Source of the DNA: a bacterium
GTDB taxonomy: Bacteria; Bacteroidota; Ignavibacteria; Ignavibacteriales; Ignavibacteriaceae
DNA length: 64,000 nt
Assembly: GCA_016716565.1 (NCBI GenBank)
Contig: JADJWC010000001.1
Coordinates: 1,302,001-1,366,000 of the forward strand
Reading direction: 5' to 3'
Shown: in pieces, positions 27,304 to 35,447 of the stretch
Layout of the letters: every line of letters starts with the position of its first letter
Position numbering within the stretch: position 1 is the first letter of the stretch
The notes under the pieces: generated by a model
Databases searched by the model: none
What the model was told of the DNA's origin: nothing
Seen by the model: only the letters and a program-made list of their open reading frames with translations
Translations under genes and position numbers: made by a program

Positions 27304-28581
27304 ATGAAAAAGCTGATTATTATTTTCGTTGGAGTTTTTACTGTTCTCGCTTTTACACAGACAGATAATAAATCCCAGATCCCTGACAATAAAGTTAAAT
27401 ACTATCAGGATTTCATTTCTTTCCGGGGAACTGACGACAAAGCAAGACTTGATTACTTTGTCCAGGTACCATATAATGCTGTTCAATTCGTTAAAACTGG
27501 TCAGGGTTTTGAAGCTTCGTATATGATGACAGTTTCCGTCTTCGACCAGGACAACGAAAAGCTGATAACTGAAAAAGTTTGGAATGAAAAGATCGTGGCA
27601 ATAAGTTTTGAACTGACCAACTCACCTGATAATTTTAATCTTGGTTCCCGTTCCTTCGAACTTTCGCCCGGAGTTTATTCTGTAAAAACAACTTTACTGG
27701 ACAAAGATTCGAAGAATGAATACAGCACTGAAAGTAAAATAAACATAAAACAGTTCAATGAGCTTCCATCGCTAAGTGATATTATGCTGATTTCAGGTAA
27801 GACCGTTGTCGATGGAAAATCTAAAATAGTTCCAAATGTTTCAAGAAATATTGTTACCGATAGAGATGCACTCTCAATGTTTTATGAAATTTATTCTGAC
27901 ACCGTCTCAAAACTGCGTGTGGATTATGAGATATTTGATGAAAATGAAAAGCGGGTATACAACTCGGAGGAAAAGATAAATATTAAGTCTGGCAGCAACC
28001 AGATTTTTCACGAACTTGATTCGCTGGTACTCGATCTTGGAAAGAATCTGCTGACAATAACATTGAAAGATTCAGCAGGAAAGGTGATTGATTCATCCAG
28101 AAAAACATTTGTATCACGCTGGAAAGGTGTACCTGTTTACATAACTGATCTTGATAAAGCGATCGACCAGATGATTTACCTGGCAAACCCGGAAGATTTA
28201 TCTTATATAAAAGAACCGGAAGAACGTATTGAAAAAGCAAAAAGATTTGTTGGATTTTGGAAAAAGCAGGATCCAAACCCTGCAGATGAATACAATCCCG
28301 TTTTCAACGAATACTATAACAGAGTTGCTTATGCGAATCAGAATTTCACAACCTATTCGCTGGAAGGATGGAGATCTGATCGTGGAATGGTTTTAATTAT
28401 TCTCGGAGCTCCGGATAATATCGATCGTCATCCATTTGAGTATTATGCTAAACCGTACGAAGTCTGGCAATATTATAATCTTAACAAGCAGTTTATATTT
28501 ACAGATTATTCAGGTTTTGGTGATTACAGGTTAGACCCAAGCACACCACTTTATGGAGATTTGTATAGGTTTCGGTACTAA
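27304..28581 (+). CDS. Exported GWxTD-domain protein
   Basis: 425 aa with a signal peptide (KKLIIIFVGVFTVLAFTQT). The C-terminal third holds the GWxTD domain: FNEYYNRVAYANQNF, GWRSDRGMVLIILGAPDNI (Ser replacing Thr in the name motif), YEVWQYYNLNKQFIF. The preceding region is beta-rich, resembling repeated Ig-like strands. The domain is common in Ignavibacteria, Chlorobi and Gemmatimonadota secreted proteins and has no known function. Lies 14 nt after rimO and ends the unit. Confidence 0.85.
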   Translation: MKKLIIIFVGVFTVLAFTQTDNKSQIPDNKVKYYQDFISFRGTDDKARLDYFVQVPYNAVQFVKTGQGFEASYMMTVSVFDQDNEKLITEKVWNEKIVAISFELTNSPDNFNLGSRSFELSPGVYSVKTTLLDKDSKNEYSTESKINIKQFNELPSLSDIMLISGKTVVDGKSKIVPNVSRNIVTDRDALSMFYEIYSDTVSKLRVDYEIFDENEKRVYNSEEKINIKSGSNQIFHELDSLVLDLGKNLLTITLKDSAGKVIDSSRKTFVSRWKGVPVYITDLDKAIDQMIYLANPEDLSYIKEPEERIEKAKRFVGFWKKQDPNPADEYNPVFNEYYNRVAYANQNFTTYSLEGWRSDRGMVLIILGAPDNIDRHPFEYYAKPYEVWQYYNLNKQFIFTDYSGFGDYRLDPSTPLYGDLYRFRY

Positions 28582-28651
28582 TTTAGGTAATAATTTGAAA
28601 TAATAACAAATGTACACAAAGCGATTGATATATTATTACCAAAGACTAAAG

Positions 28652-30090
28652 CTAATTTTTCTTCTCGAATAAGATGTATCTCGATGGTTCAGGTGGATGA
28701 ATTTTCCTGTACTTATCAGATATAAACATGGATTGAGTGTTGTCTTTTGTTGTTAATAAATATTTAAAGCCAAGTGAATCACTAAGACTGATTTTATAGA
28801 ACCTCTGCATATTGGCTACTAATGCCCAGTCTTCTGCTAAAGCTTTTGGATAAACTGAAATTATCACTCTTTCCGGTAGCTTAATGTTTGTACAGAAAAA
28901 TCATGATGAAATTCTTTGTTTTTCCTCAAAGAATTATTTTCAAAAAACATTATTGATATTGATGTAATAAAAAATATAATCGCAACTGTGGTAACTATTC
29001 GTCTGGTTCTGGCATTCTCTACTGTAATGTTGTTTAATCTGATTGAATAATTTTCGAACAAACGGGCAATTGCCAGAGTATAGAAAGGGAAGGAAGGAAA
29101 TAAATACCATCCCATCTGTTTAGAACTTAACATAATAGGTAAACTGCCGCAAAGTGCTATAAAGAAATATAACCAAAATACTTTATCTGCTTTTAAATAG
29201 AACTTAAACCTATCTTTAATAATGAAAACAATTGAGAATAGTATTGCTATAATTATAGGAACCATAATTTCACGGTTAATTACTCGCAATGCGTCTAAAG
29301 GAGTTTCAACATTTTTCCGGGTTCCTGATAGACTTGCGAATAACTGAGTCTCAAGATATTTCGATAAAAAAGTCGATGCTTCTTTGTTTGAAAGAATGAT
29401 TAATGTTACTGCTCCCAATGTTCCAAGTATAAAAGAAGTTATAACGAGTGCCTTGCTGAGTTTTATATCTCTGAGTGTGAAGAAGGCCACTAGCGGGATA
29501 ATCAATGGATAGAATCCAACTGGGCCTTTGGAAAGTACAGCAACCGAGATGCAAATTCCACTCGCAGCAGCATATATAAAAATTTTGAAATTCTTTGTTT
29601 CCTTAATTGATTTGATTGAAGTATATGATGCTGCTAAAATAAAAACCGTCATGGTAATTTCAAGCATATTACTGGAGAATAACCAGGTAAAAAGAGGAAT
29701 CGATGTAAACAATAATACCAATGACCATGAACTTTGATTATTATTTTCTGCATTATCTGCTTCCTTCCATATTAATACTAAAAGAAACAGAACAATCAAA
29801 CCGGCTATGAAGCCCCAGAATTGTTCGATCAGACCAGAATTTCCAAAAATCCTGTAAGCAAATGATTCTAGCCATATACCAAACGTCGGCTGTTCATAAA
29901 ATATTTTGTACACAGTTTCGGTGTAATATGGTTTCCACATGCTGCCGTATCCTTCTGCCATATTCCTGGCGATGCTTGCATACGTAACACCATCAAAAAA
30001 CATTCCATAACTTAACATTCGCGGCAACATTAAAAGAAAATATACTGAAGTAGAGAAAAGTAATAATGAACTTGAAAATAATTTTTTCAT
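28652..30090 (-). CDS. Glycosyltransferase family 39 (ArnT/PMT-like), frameshifted near the C-terminus
   Basis: Polytopic inner-membrane enzyme transferring a sugar from a polyprenyl-phosphate donor. The N-terminal frame (28864-30090, 408 codons) has about ten membrane segments, a periplasmic YGMFFDGVTYASIARNMAEG loop with the acidic catalytic residue typical of GT39, and a FLLVLIWKEA helix. The frame stops in SYRKE, while the next frame continues with KLPERVIISVYPKALAEDW and a periplasmic tail to 28652. Adding one A to the TTAA at 28881-28882 would read VQTLKLPERV and restore one 479-480-residue protein. I take this as a -1 lesion in a single gene, not two genes. Confidence 0.78.
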
Positions 30091-30211
30091 ATGAAGTTAA
30101 CCGTATTAATATTTGAGAGGAAACTTTAATCGTTCACAGAAATTAATAATTATTTAATTTTAAGTTACAAAGAAAATTTATTCAAAATACAATGAACTTG
30201 TTATAGTATTT

Positions 30212-31177
30212 ATGATACTAACCATCACAATCAATCCTCTTCTTGAAAGACGCTATTATTATTCGAAGGTTGACCTATCTAAAGTTAACAGGCAAGGGAA
30301 ACTTGTAATTAAAGCTGGCGGTAAAGGAATAAATGTAAACAGACAGCTGAACAAGCTTAACATAAAAAATACTGCGATGCTGTTTATCGGAGGTAACAAT
30401 GGAAAACTTTTAAGAGAATCACTTCGGAACGAAAAAATTAATTACTCTGAAATAATTACAAAAGTCGAAACAAGAGATTCAGCAATCATAATCGACGAAT
30501 CCAATGAAAAAGTCTATTCATTCTTTGGAATAGATGCTGCGATTTCTTCACAGGAAGTTTCTGATTTTATAATGAAGATGGAAAAGGCTATTGCTGCATG
30601 TGAGATGGTTGTATTTTCAGGAAGTTCGCCCTGCGATGAAAACGATAAAATATTTGTTGAAGGAATAAAAATTGCAAATGAACTGGATAAAATTTCTGTT
30701 TGTGATACTTATGGAAAACATCTTTCGACTTGCTATGAAGCTTCACCTACAATAGTGCATAACAATGTTGACGAACTGCAATCTTCGTTTCAAATCAAAC
30801 TAAAAAATGAATCAGATTATATTGATTTTCTCAATATCTTATACAAAAAAGGAATCAAGCAGGTATATCTCACTGATGGCAACAAACCATTTTATGCTTC
30901 CAATTTTGACTTTCATTATAAAGTAAATCCTCCTGAAATTGACACAGTGGATTCTACAGGCAGCGGCGATGCATTCGTTTCCGGGATAGTTTATGGATGG
31001 CATGACAAGCTGACATTTGAACAGCAATTAAAATTTGCAACCGCTCTTGGAGCATTAAATGCTAGATCTCTTGAAGTTTGTGAAGTTGAACTTCCGGATT
31101 CACAAATGCTTGCGGAAGAAATTCGGATTGAACCAATTGGAAAGACTCTTAAACATTTGAATGATACTCCTCAATAA
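30212..31177 (+). CDS. PfkB-family sugar kinase (1-phosphofructokinase/tagatose-6-P kinase type)
   Basis: 321 aa ribokinase-fold kinase. N-terminal GGKGINVNRQLNKL substrate-binding GG motif near residue 37, and the C-terminal VDSTGSGDAFVSGIVYG anion hole with catalytic Asp near residue 252. The opening TITINPLLERRYYY keeps the TxNPxxD-like start of the phosphofructokinase-1 branch but with Glu-Arg for the usual Asp, so the sugar specificity is uncertain. 3' end overlaps the Omp85 gene by 17 nt, an unusually long overlap for this window and a functional oddity. Confidence 0.85.
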   Translation: MILTITINPLLERRYYYSKVDLSKVNRQGKLVIKAGGKGINVNRQLNKLNIKNTAMLFIGGNNGKLLRESLRNEKINYSEIITKVETRDSAIIIDESNEKVYSFFGIDAAISSQEVSDFIMKMEKAIAACEMVVFSGSSPCDENDKIFVEGIKIANELDKISVCDTYGKHLSTCYEASPTIVHNNVDELQSSFQIKLKNESDYIDFLNILYKKGIKQVYLTDGNKPFYASNFDFHYKVNPPEIDTVDSTGSGDAFVSGIVYGWHDKLTFEQQLKFATALGALNARSLEVCEVELPDSQMLAEEIRIEPIGKTLKHLNDTPQ

Positions 31178-32927
31178 AAATATTTTTTTATTTTTTTTAA
31201 TTGGTACTTCTTTTCTGTATGCTCAAAAGATTGATAAAATAGAAATCAACAAGAATGAAATTTTCAGCGATACAGAAATTCTAAGCTGGGCAGGACTGAA
31301 CGAAGGTCAAAATTATTTTCCCCCAATTATAGACACATCTCTCTCTCGTATTTCTACCGGACTTATATCAAATGGCTATTTTAATTTTTCTTTCGATGGA
31401 TCGAATTCTGAGTTTTCAGATGATTCACAAAAAGTAATTTTGACATTCAATGTAATTGAAGGTCAGCCTACTTTTATTAAAGAAATAGAAATCAGCTCAA
31501 GTGATACAATAGATATTAATGAATTCGAATCGTCGCTGGAATTTTTGCGGGGAGAGATATTCAATCAATTTGAAATTGAAGCGAGCGTAAGTAATCTTCT
31601 TACAGATTTTGAGAACCGTGGATTTCCTTTTGCCGCAGTCAAAATTCAATCTGTTTATTTCTACGATGATTCCATCAGCAATGAACATTATGCTGATCTT
31701 TTTATTACTCTTGAAGAAGGAAGAAAAAGCAAAATTGACAAAATTGAAGTGACAGGAAATACGTCGACTAAGGATTATGTGATTATTCGTGAACTTAGGA
31801 TTGATACTGGTGAGGAATATTCGCAGCAGAAAATTGAGAACTTGCCGAGACGTTTGAATAAGCTTCGTTACTTTGATCCGGTTCCAACACCACAATTTTA
31901 CATTGACTCGCAGAATAATGGTGTTCTTCAGATTAATGTGAAGGAAAGAAATACAAATAACTTTGATGGAATTATCGGCTATGTTCCACCTGCAACAAAT
32001 GATGAAAAAGGTTATGTTACCGGTTTGGTAAACGTAACTCTCAGAAATATTTTTGGGACAGGAAGAGCCGCAGCAATCAGATGGCAGAAACCCACACGCT
32101 CAAATCAGGAATTGGAACTTAAATATTTGGAGCCGTGGCTATTCAGTTTTCCATTCAATCTGAACGCTGAACTATTCCAGCGAATTCAGGATTCCACTTA
32201 TGTGCAAAGAAGGATTGGTGGAGCACTTGAATTTCTTGCCACTGAAGATATTTCAGCGTCTGCTTTTATCTCAACCGAAGAAATTATTCCAACAGAACGA
32301 CAGGTTCCTGTATTTACTGTTTATAATTCTTCTTCGTTGACAACAGGACTTGGACTTCGGATTGATTTCAGGAATGATCCTATTGCCACAACGAGCGGAT
32401 TTCTTTTTGAAACGAGCTACTCTTTCAGCAATAAGGATATTAATGGTCCTGCAGAATATATCACTCCACAAACAGAGACAAATATTAATTTGCAGAGGAT
32501 CACAATCGGATTCGGAGCTTTCTATGAAATCTTCTCCCGAAATGTTTTGGCATTTAATGTTAGCGGAAAGGAACTTAACGGTCCTTTTTTTGAGCAAAGT
32601 GATCTCTGGAGATTCGGAGGAACAAGAACAGTCCGTGGTTACAGGGAAGAGCAATTTTTGGCATCACGAATTGCGTGGTCAAATCTTGAATACAGATTGA
32701 TGCTGACACCAAGATCGTACACTTTTCTTTTTCTTGATGCTGGTTATTATTTTCTGGATGCAGATCCGGAGCGGGGAATTGCGCAGCAGGAAGATTATAT
32801 TTTTGGATATGGTCTTGGAATTACTATTGAAACTGCAATCGGGTTGCTCGGTGTCAGCTTTGCTCTTGCTGAAGGTGAAACATTCAGCGAAGGCAAAATA
32901 CATTTTGGAATTATTAATGAGTTTTGA
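31161..32927 (+). CDS. Outer-membrane Omp85-family protein (BamA/TamA-like)
   Basis: 588 aa: signal peptide (IFLFFLIGTSFLYAQ), about three POTRA-like domains (residues 20-265, each with alternating strands such as KIDKIEINKNEIF and SKIDKIEVTGNTSTKDYVIIRELRI), and a C-terminal 16-strand barrel of the bacterial surface antigen family. The lid-lock loop motif VRGYREEQF near residue 492 is intact. It is shorter than BamA (about 800 aa) and nearer TamA or the FhaC/patatin-linked forms, so it is probably an accessory outer-membrane assembly or export pore. Confidence 0.85.
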   Translation: MILLNKNIFLFFLIGTSFLYAQKIDKIEINKNEIFSDTEILSWAGLNEGQNYFPPIIDTSLSRISTGLISNGYFNFSFDGSNSEFSDDSQKVILTFNVIEGQPTFIKEIEISSSDTIDINEFESSLEFLRGEIFNQFEIEASVSNLLTDFENRGFPFAAVKIQSVYFYDDSISNEHYADLFITLEEGRKSKIDKIEVTGNTSTKDYVIIRELRIDTGEEYSQQKIENLPRRLNKLRYFDPVPTPQFYIDSQNNGVLQINVKERNTNNFDGIIGYVPPATNDEKGYVTGLVNVTLRNIFGTGRAAAIRWQKPTRSNQELELKYLEPWLFSFPFNLNAELFQRIQDSTYVQRRIGGALEFLATEDISASAFISTEEIIPTERQVPVFTVYNSSSLTTGLGLRIDFRNDPIATTSGFLFETSYSFSNKDINGPAEYITPQTETNINLQRITIGFGAFYEIFSRNVLAFNVSGKELNGPFFEQSDLWRFGGTRTVRGYREEQFLASRIAWSNLEYRLMLTPRSYTFLFLDAGYYFLDADPERGIAQQEDYIFGYGLGITIETAIGLLGVSFALAEGETFSEGKIHFGIINEF

Positions 32928-32950
32928 TTGTTCTTAATGAAAGGAATGAA

Positions 32951-33394
32951 ATGTCAGGGCGAAAAAAAACATACTCAAATAACGACATAACAGTCATCTG
33001 GAAACCGGATGTTTGTATCCATTCAACCAAATGCTGGAAAGCATCGTTAAAAATTTTTAATCCAAAGAGAAGGCCGTGGATTGATATGTCTGGCGGTTCA
33101 ACAGAAGAAATAATAAAAATAGTTGATAACTGTCCTTCGGGAGCGTTAGCATATGAAAGGAATAATAAAATGAGCGAACAAAAGGCACAACCTGCTCAAT
33201 CTCAGCAATCACAAACTACCGTCCAGGTAAGTAAAGGCGGACCATATCTCGTTAAAGGAAAATTCGTTTTTGTAGGAACAGATGGAAAAGAAGAAACAAA
33301 AGAAGGTTCAATTGCACTCTGCCGTTGTGGTGGTTCAAACAACAAACCTTTCTGTGACGGCACACATCGTAAAATTGGTTTTGATCAAGGTTGA
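32951..33394 (+). CDS. Fused (4Fe-4S) mono-cluster domain (YjdI type) and CDGSH iron-sulfur domain
   Basis: 147 aa from ATG 32951, preceded by GAAAGGAATGAA; an upstream in-frame TTG at 32924 is less likely. Residues about 8-75 match the Fer4_19/YjdI domain, with ITVIWKPDVCIHSTKCWKA and DNCPSGALAYER. After a Gln/Ser-rich linker (residues 80-100) comes a CDGSH zinc-finger-type 2Fe-2S motif, CRCGGSNNKPFCDGTH, matching CxCx2(S/T)x3Px2Cx2GxH exactly. The pair of redox domains suggests electron transfer or Fe-S sensing in the cytosol; the partner is unknown. Confidence 0.87.
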   Translation: MSGRKKTYSNNDITVIWKPDVCIHSTKCWKASLKIFNPKRRPWIDMSGGSTEEIIKIVDNCPSGALAYERNNKMSEQKAQPAQSQQSQTTVQVSKGGPYLVKGKFVFVGTDGKEETKEGSIALCRCGGSNNKPFCDGTHRKIGFDQG

Positions 33395-33405
33395 ATTAAG
33401 TAAAA

Positions 33406-33494
33406 GTCGTCAAGCTGAACTCGTTTCAGCTTCTGATTCATTCCGCGCGTTGTGATGAAGATTCCGAAACAAGTTCGGAATGACAAGCTGAACG
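33406..33494. repeat. REP-like double-hairpin intergenic element
   Basis: Two hairpins in inverted relation: AAGCTGAA-CTCGT-TTCAGCTT (33412-33432) and ATTCCGAA-ACAAG-TTCGGAAT (33461-33481), each an 8-bp perfect stem with a 5-nt loop, flanked outside by GTCA/TGAC. The two halves are imperfect inverted copies of each other, then a truncated third start (AAGCTGAACG). This layout is that of dispersed bacterial interspersed mosaic elements. It fills the gap between the Fe-S gene and the prenyltransferase. Confidence 0.75.
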
Positions 33495-33549
33495 ATTTCT
33501 TTTTCTTTTCGTAAGTTTAAGCGAATCTTTCATTAAAACTTTTTCAGCT

Positions 33550-34389
33550 TTGACAGAAAAACTTACAGCAATAATAAAACTTATTCGACCAATTAATTTC
33601 CTGATTACTTTCATTTCAGTAATTGTAGCTGCTGTTATTTGCCTTCCTGATAAATCACTTGGAATAAATATATTCATTGCTGCTTTTGCTGCTTCTCTTG
33701 TGATGGCTTCGGGAAACATCATCAATGATATTTTTGATATTGAAATAGATAAAATAAACAGACCTGAGCGCCCTCTTCCATCTGGGAAAATATCAAGCAG
33801 AATAACTATTGTCCTTTATTTTATCTTTTTACTTTTATCTTTAATCTTTACCTGGCTTATCAATCTGCCGGCTTTTCTCATTGTAGCTGTGACAAATCTG
33901 ATGTTGTACCTCTATTCAAAAATCTTTAAAAGGATTCTGCTTGTTGGCAATATTGTTGTCGCACTCTTAACGGGACTTGTTTTCATCTTCGGTGGAGTTG
34001 TGGTTGGAAATCCTTCTGTAGCGATAATTCCAGCATTGTTTGCTTTTCTGATCAATCTTATCAGAGAAATTGTAAAGGATATGGAAGATGTTGAAGGTGA
34101 CAGAAAAGCTGATGTAATTACATTTCCTACAAAGCTTGGTCTTCAGAATTCAAAGGTGTTGATTCTTGTAATAACTATTTTACTTGTGCTTTTTACACTT
34201 TATCCTTTTTTAACTCAGATGTACAACATAGAATATTTCATAGTTGTTATGTTAATTGTAAATCCTATTTTAGTCTACTCAATGAAACTGCTTTTCGAGA
34301 ATGAAACGCCTGGAAGTTTGAATAAAATAAGTAATCTCTTAAAATTAAATATGGTGTTTGGTTTAATTGCTATCTACTTTGGAGTATAA
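33550..34389 (+). CDS. UbiA-family prenyltransferase (DGGGP synthase-like)
   Basis: 279 aa polytopic protein, TTG start, eight or nine membrane segments. First Asp-rich motif NIINDIFDIEIDKINRPERP (NDxxDxxxD) near residue 56 and second motif KDMEDVEGDRKADVITFP near residue 178 bind prenyl diphosphate through Mg2+. The LPSGKIS segment after the first motif is typical of the branch annotated as geranylgeranylglycerol-phosphate geranylgeranyltransferase. Members also make quinones, hemes and chlorophyll, so substrate is not certain. No ether-lipid or menaquinone genes lie beside it. Confidence 0.8.
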   Translation: MTEKLTAIIKLIRPINFLITFISVIVAAVICLPDKSLGINIFIAAFAASLVMASGNIINDIFDIEIDKINRPERPLPSGKISSRITIVLYFIFLLLSLIFTWLINLPAFLIVAVTNLMLYLYSKIFKRILLVGNIVVALLTGLVFIFGGVVVGNPSVAIIPALFAFLINLIREIVKDMEDVEGDRKADVITFPTKLGLQNSKVLILVITILLVLFTLYPFLTQMYNIEYFIVVMLIVNPILVYSMKLLFENETPGSLNKISNLLKLNMVFGLIAIYFGV

Positions 34390-34404
34390 GCCAGAGGCTT
34401 ACAA

Positions 34405-35049
34405 GTGAAATCATTCGACAAAAAATATTTAAACAGCAAAGTAAAATATCTTGCCGGGGTTGATGAAGCTGGACGAGGTCCGCTTGCAGGTCCGGTTGTA
34501 GCTGCTGCTGTCATCTTCAACAAAAATACGTTTATAAAAGATGTAAATGATTCAAAGCAGTTGACCGAAAGCAAAAGAGAAGAATTATTCGATAAAATTA
34601 TCTCGAAAGCTTTGGCGTATTCGGTTTCAATAATCGATCACTATGTTATCGATGAAATAAACATACTCAATGCAAGTCTATTAGCGATGAAAAAAGCAGT
34701 CGACGATTTAAAGATTAAACCGGATTTGATACTTGTTGATGGTAACAGAGCATTTCAATCGGAAATTCCGTTGATACCAATAGTCAAAGGTGATTCATTA
34801 TCATTTTCGATTGCAGCAGCGTCTATTCTCGCAAAAGTTACACGAGACAGATTGATGAAAAATCTTGCAGCTCAGTATCCGGAATATTTTTGGGAACAGA
34901 ACAAGGGATATCCAACAAAACAGCACAGGGATATCCTGTTGAAAATCGGTCCGAGTCCGCTCCACAGAAAAACATTTCTGAAAAATATTTTCGCCGAACA
35001 GCAGGAAATAAATTTTGCATCCGATTATTTTAATGATACTGAATTATGA
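34405..35049 (+). CDS. rnhB: Ribonuclease HII
   Basis: Removes RNA from RNA-DNA hybrids, including single ribonucleotides. 214 aa, GTG start. Active-site carboxylates at D20 and E21 in AGVDEAGRGPLAGPVV, and the second Asp in LILVDGNRAF near residue 112. The SIAAASILAKVTRDRLM helix and GYPTKQHRD loop are characteristic. Overlaps yraN by 4 nt, a very common rnhB-yraN pairing. Confidence 0.95.
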   Translation: MKSFDKKYLNSKVKYLAGVDEAGRGPLAGPVVAAAVIFNKNTFIKDVNDSKQLTESKREELFDKIISKALAYSVSIIDHYVIDEINILNASLLAMKKAVDDLKIKPDLILVDGNRAFQSEIPLIPIVKGDSLSFSIAAASILAKVTRDRLMKNLAAQYPEYFWEQNKGYPTKQHRDILLKIGPSPLHRKTFLKNIFAEQQEINFASDYFNDTEL

Positions 35050-35411
35050 AACTCGATAAGAAGGAACTTGCAAAAAGAGGAGAAGATCTTGCTGCTAAAA
35101 TATTAATCGACAATGGTTATCAAATTCTTGAGCGCAACTATAGATTTAGTCACGGAGAGATTGACATAATTGCCATTGATCCAAAAAATGGATTCACAGT
35201 TTTTGTTGAAGTGAAGGCAAGGCAAAATCTTGAATTTGGCGAACCTGAATATTCAATCACAAAAAACAAACAGAAGCAGATCAGGAAACTCGCTGAACTA
35301 TACCTTTATGATAAAGGAATAACTGAAATCGATTGCCGTTTTGATGTGTTTGCTATACTGTTCGAGGACCTTAATAATCCTGTTGTGAACCACTACGAGA
35401 ATGCTTTTTAG
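35046..35411 (+). CDS. yraN: UPF0102/YraN family putative nuclease
   Basis: 121 aa. Restriction-endonuclease-like fold with GEIDIIAIDPKNGFTVFVEVKAR (D-x(n)-ExK) near residues 38-60 and LGxxGED-like KRGEDLAAKILIDNGYQIL at the N-terminus. Role unproven, thought to be in DNA repair or Holliday junction processing. Follows rnhB with a 4-nt overlap. Confidence 0.92.
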   Translation: MKLDKKELAKRGEDLAAKILIDNGYQILERNYRFSHGEIDIIAIDPKNGFTVFVEVKARQNLEFGEPEYSITKNKQKQIRKLAELYLYDKGITEIDCRFDVFAILFEDLNNPVVNHYENAF

Positions 35412-35447
35412 TTTTCTTTATCTTTAAATGAACTAATTGATATTCTT

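Noticed and set aside
28652..28867. Separate 71-aa gene
   Set aside because: Frame is open upstream into KLPERV and matches a GT39 periplasmic tail, so it is part of the neighbouring gene.
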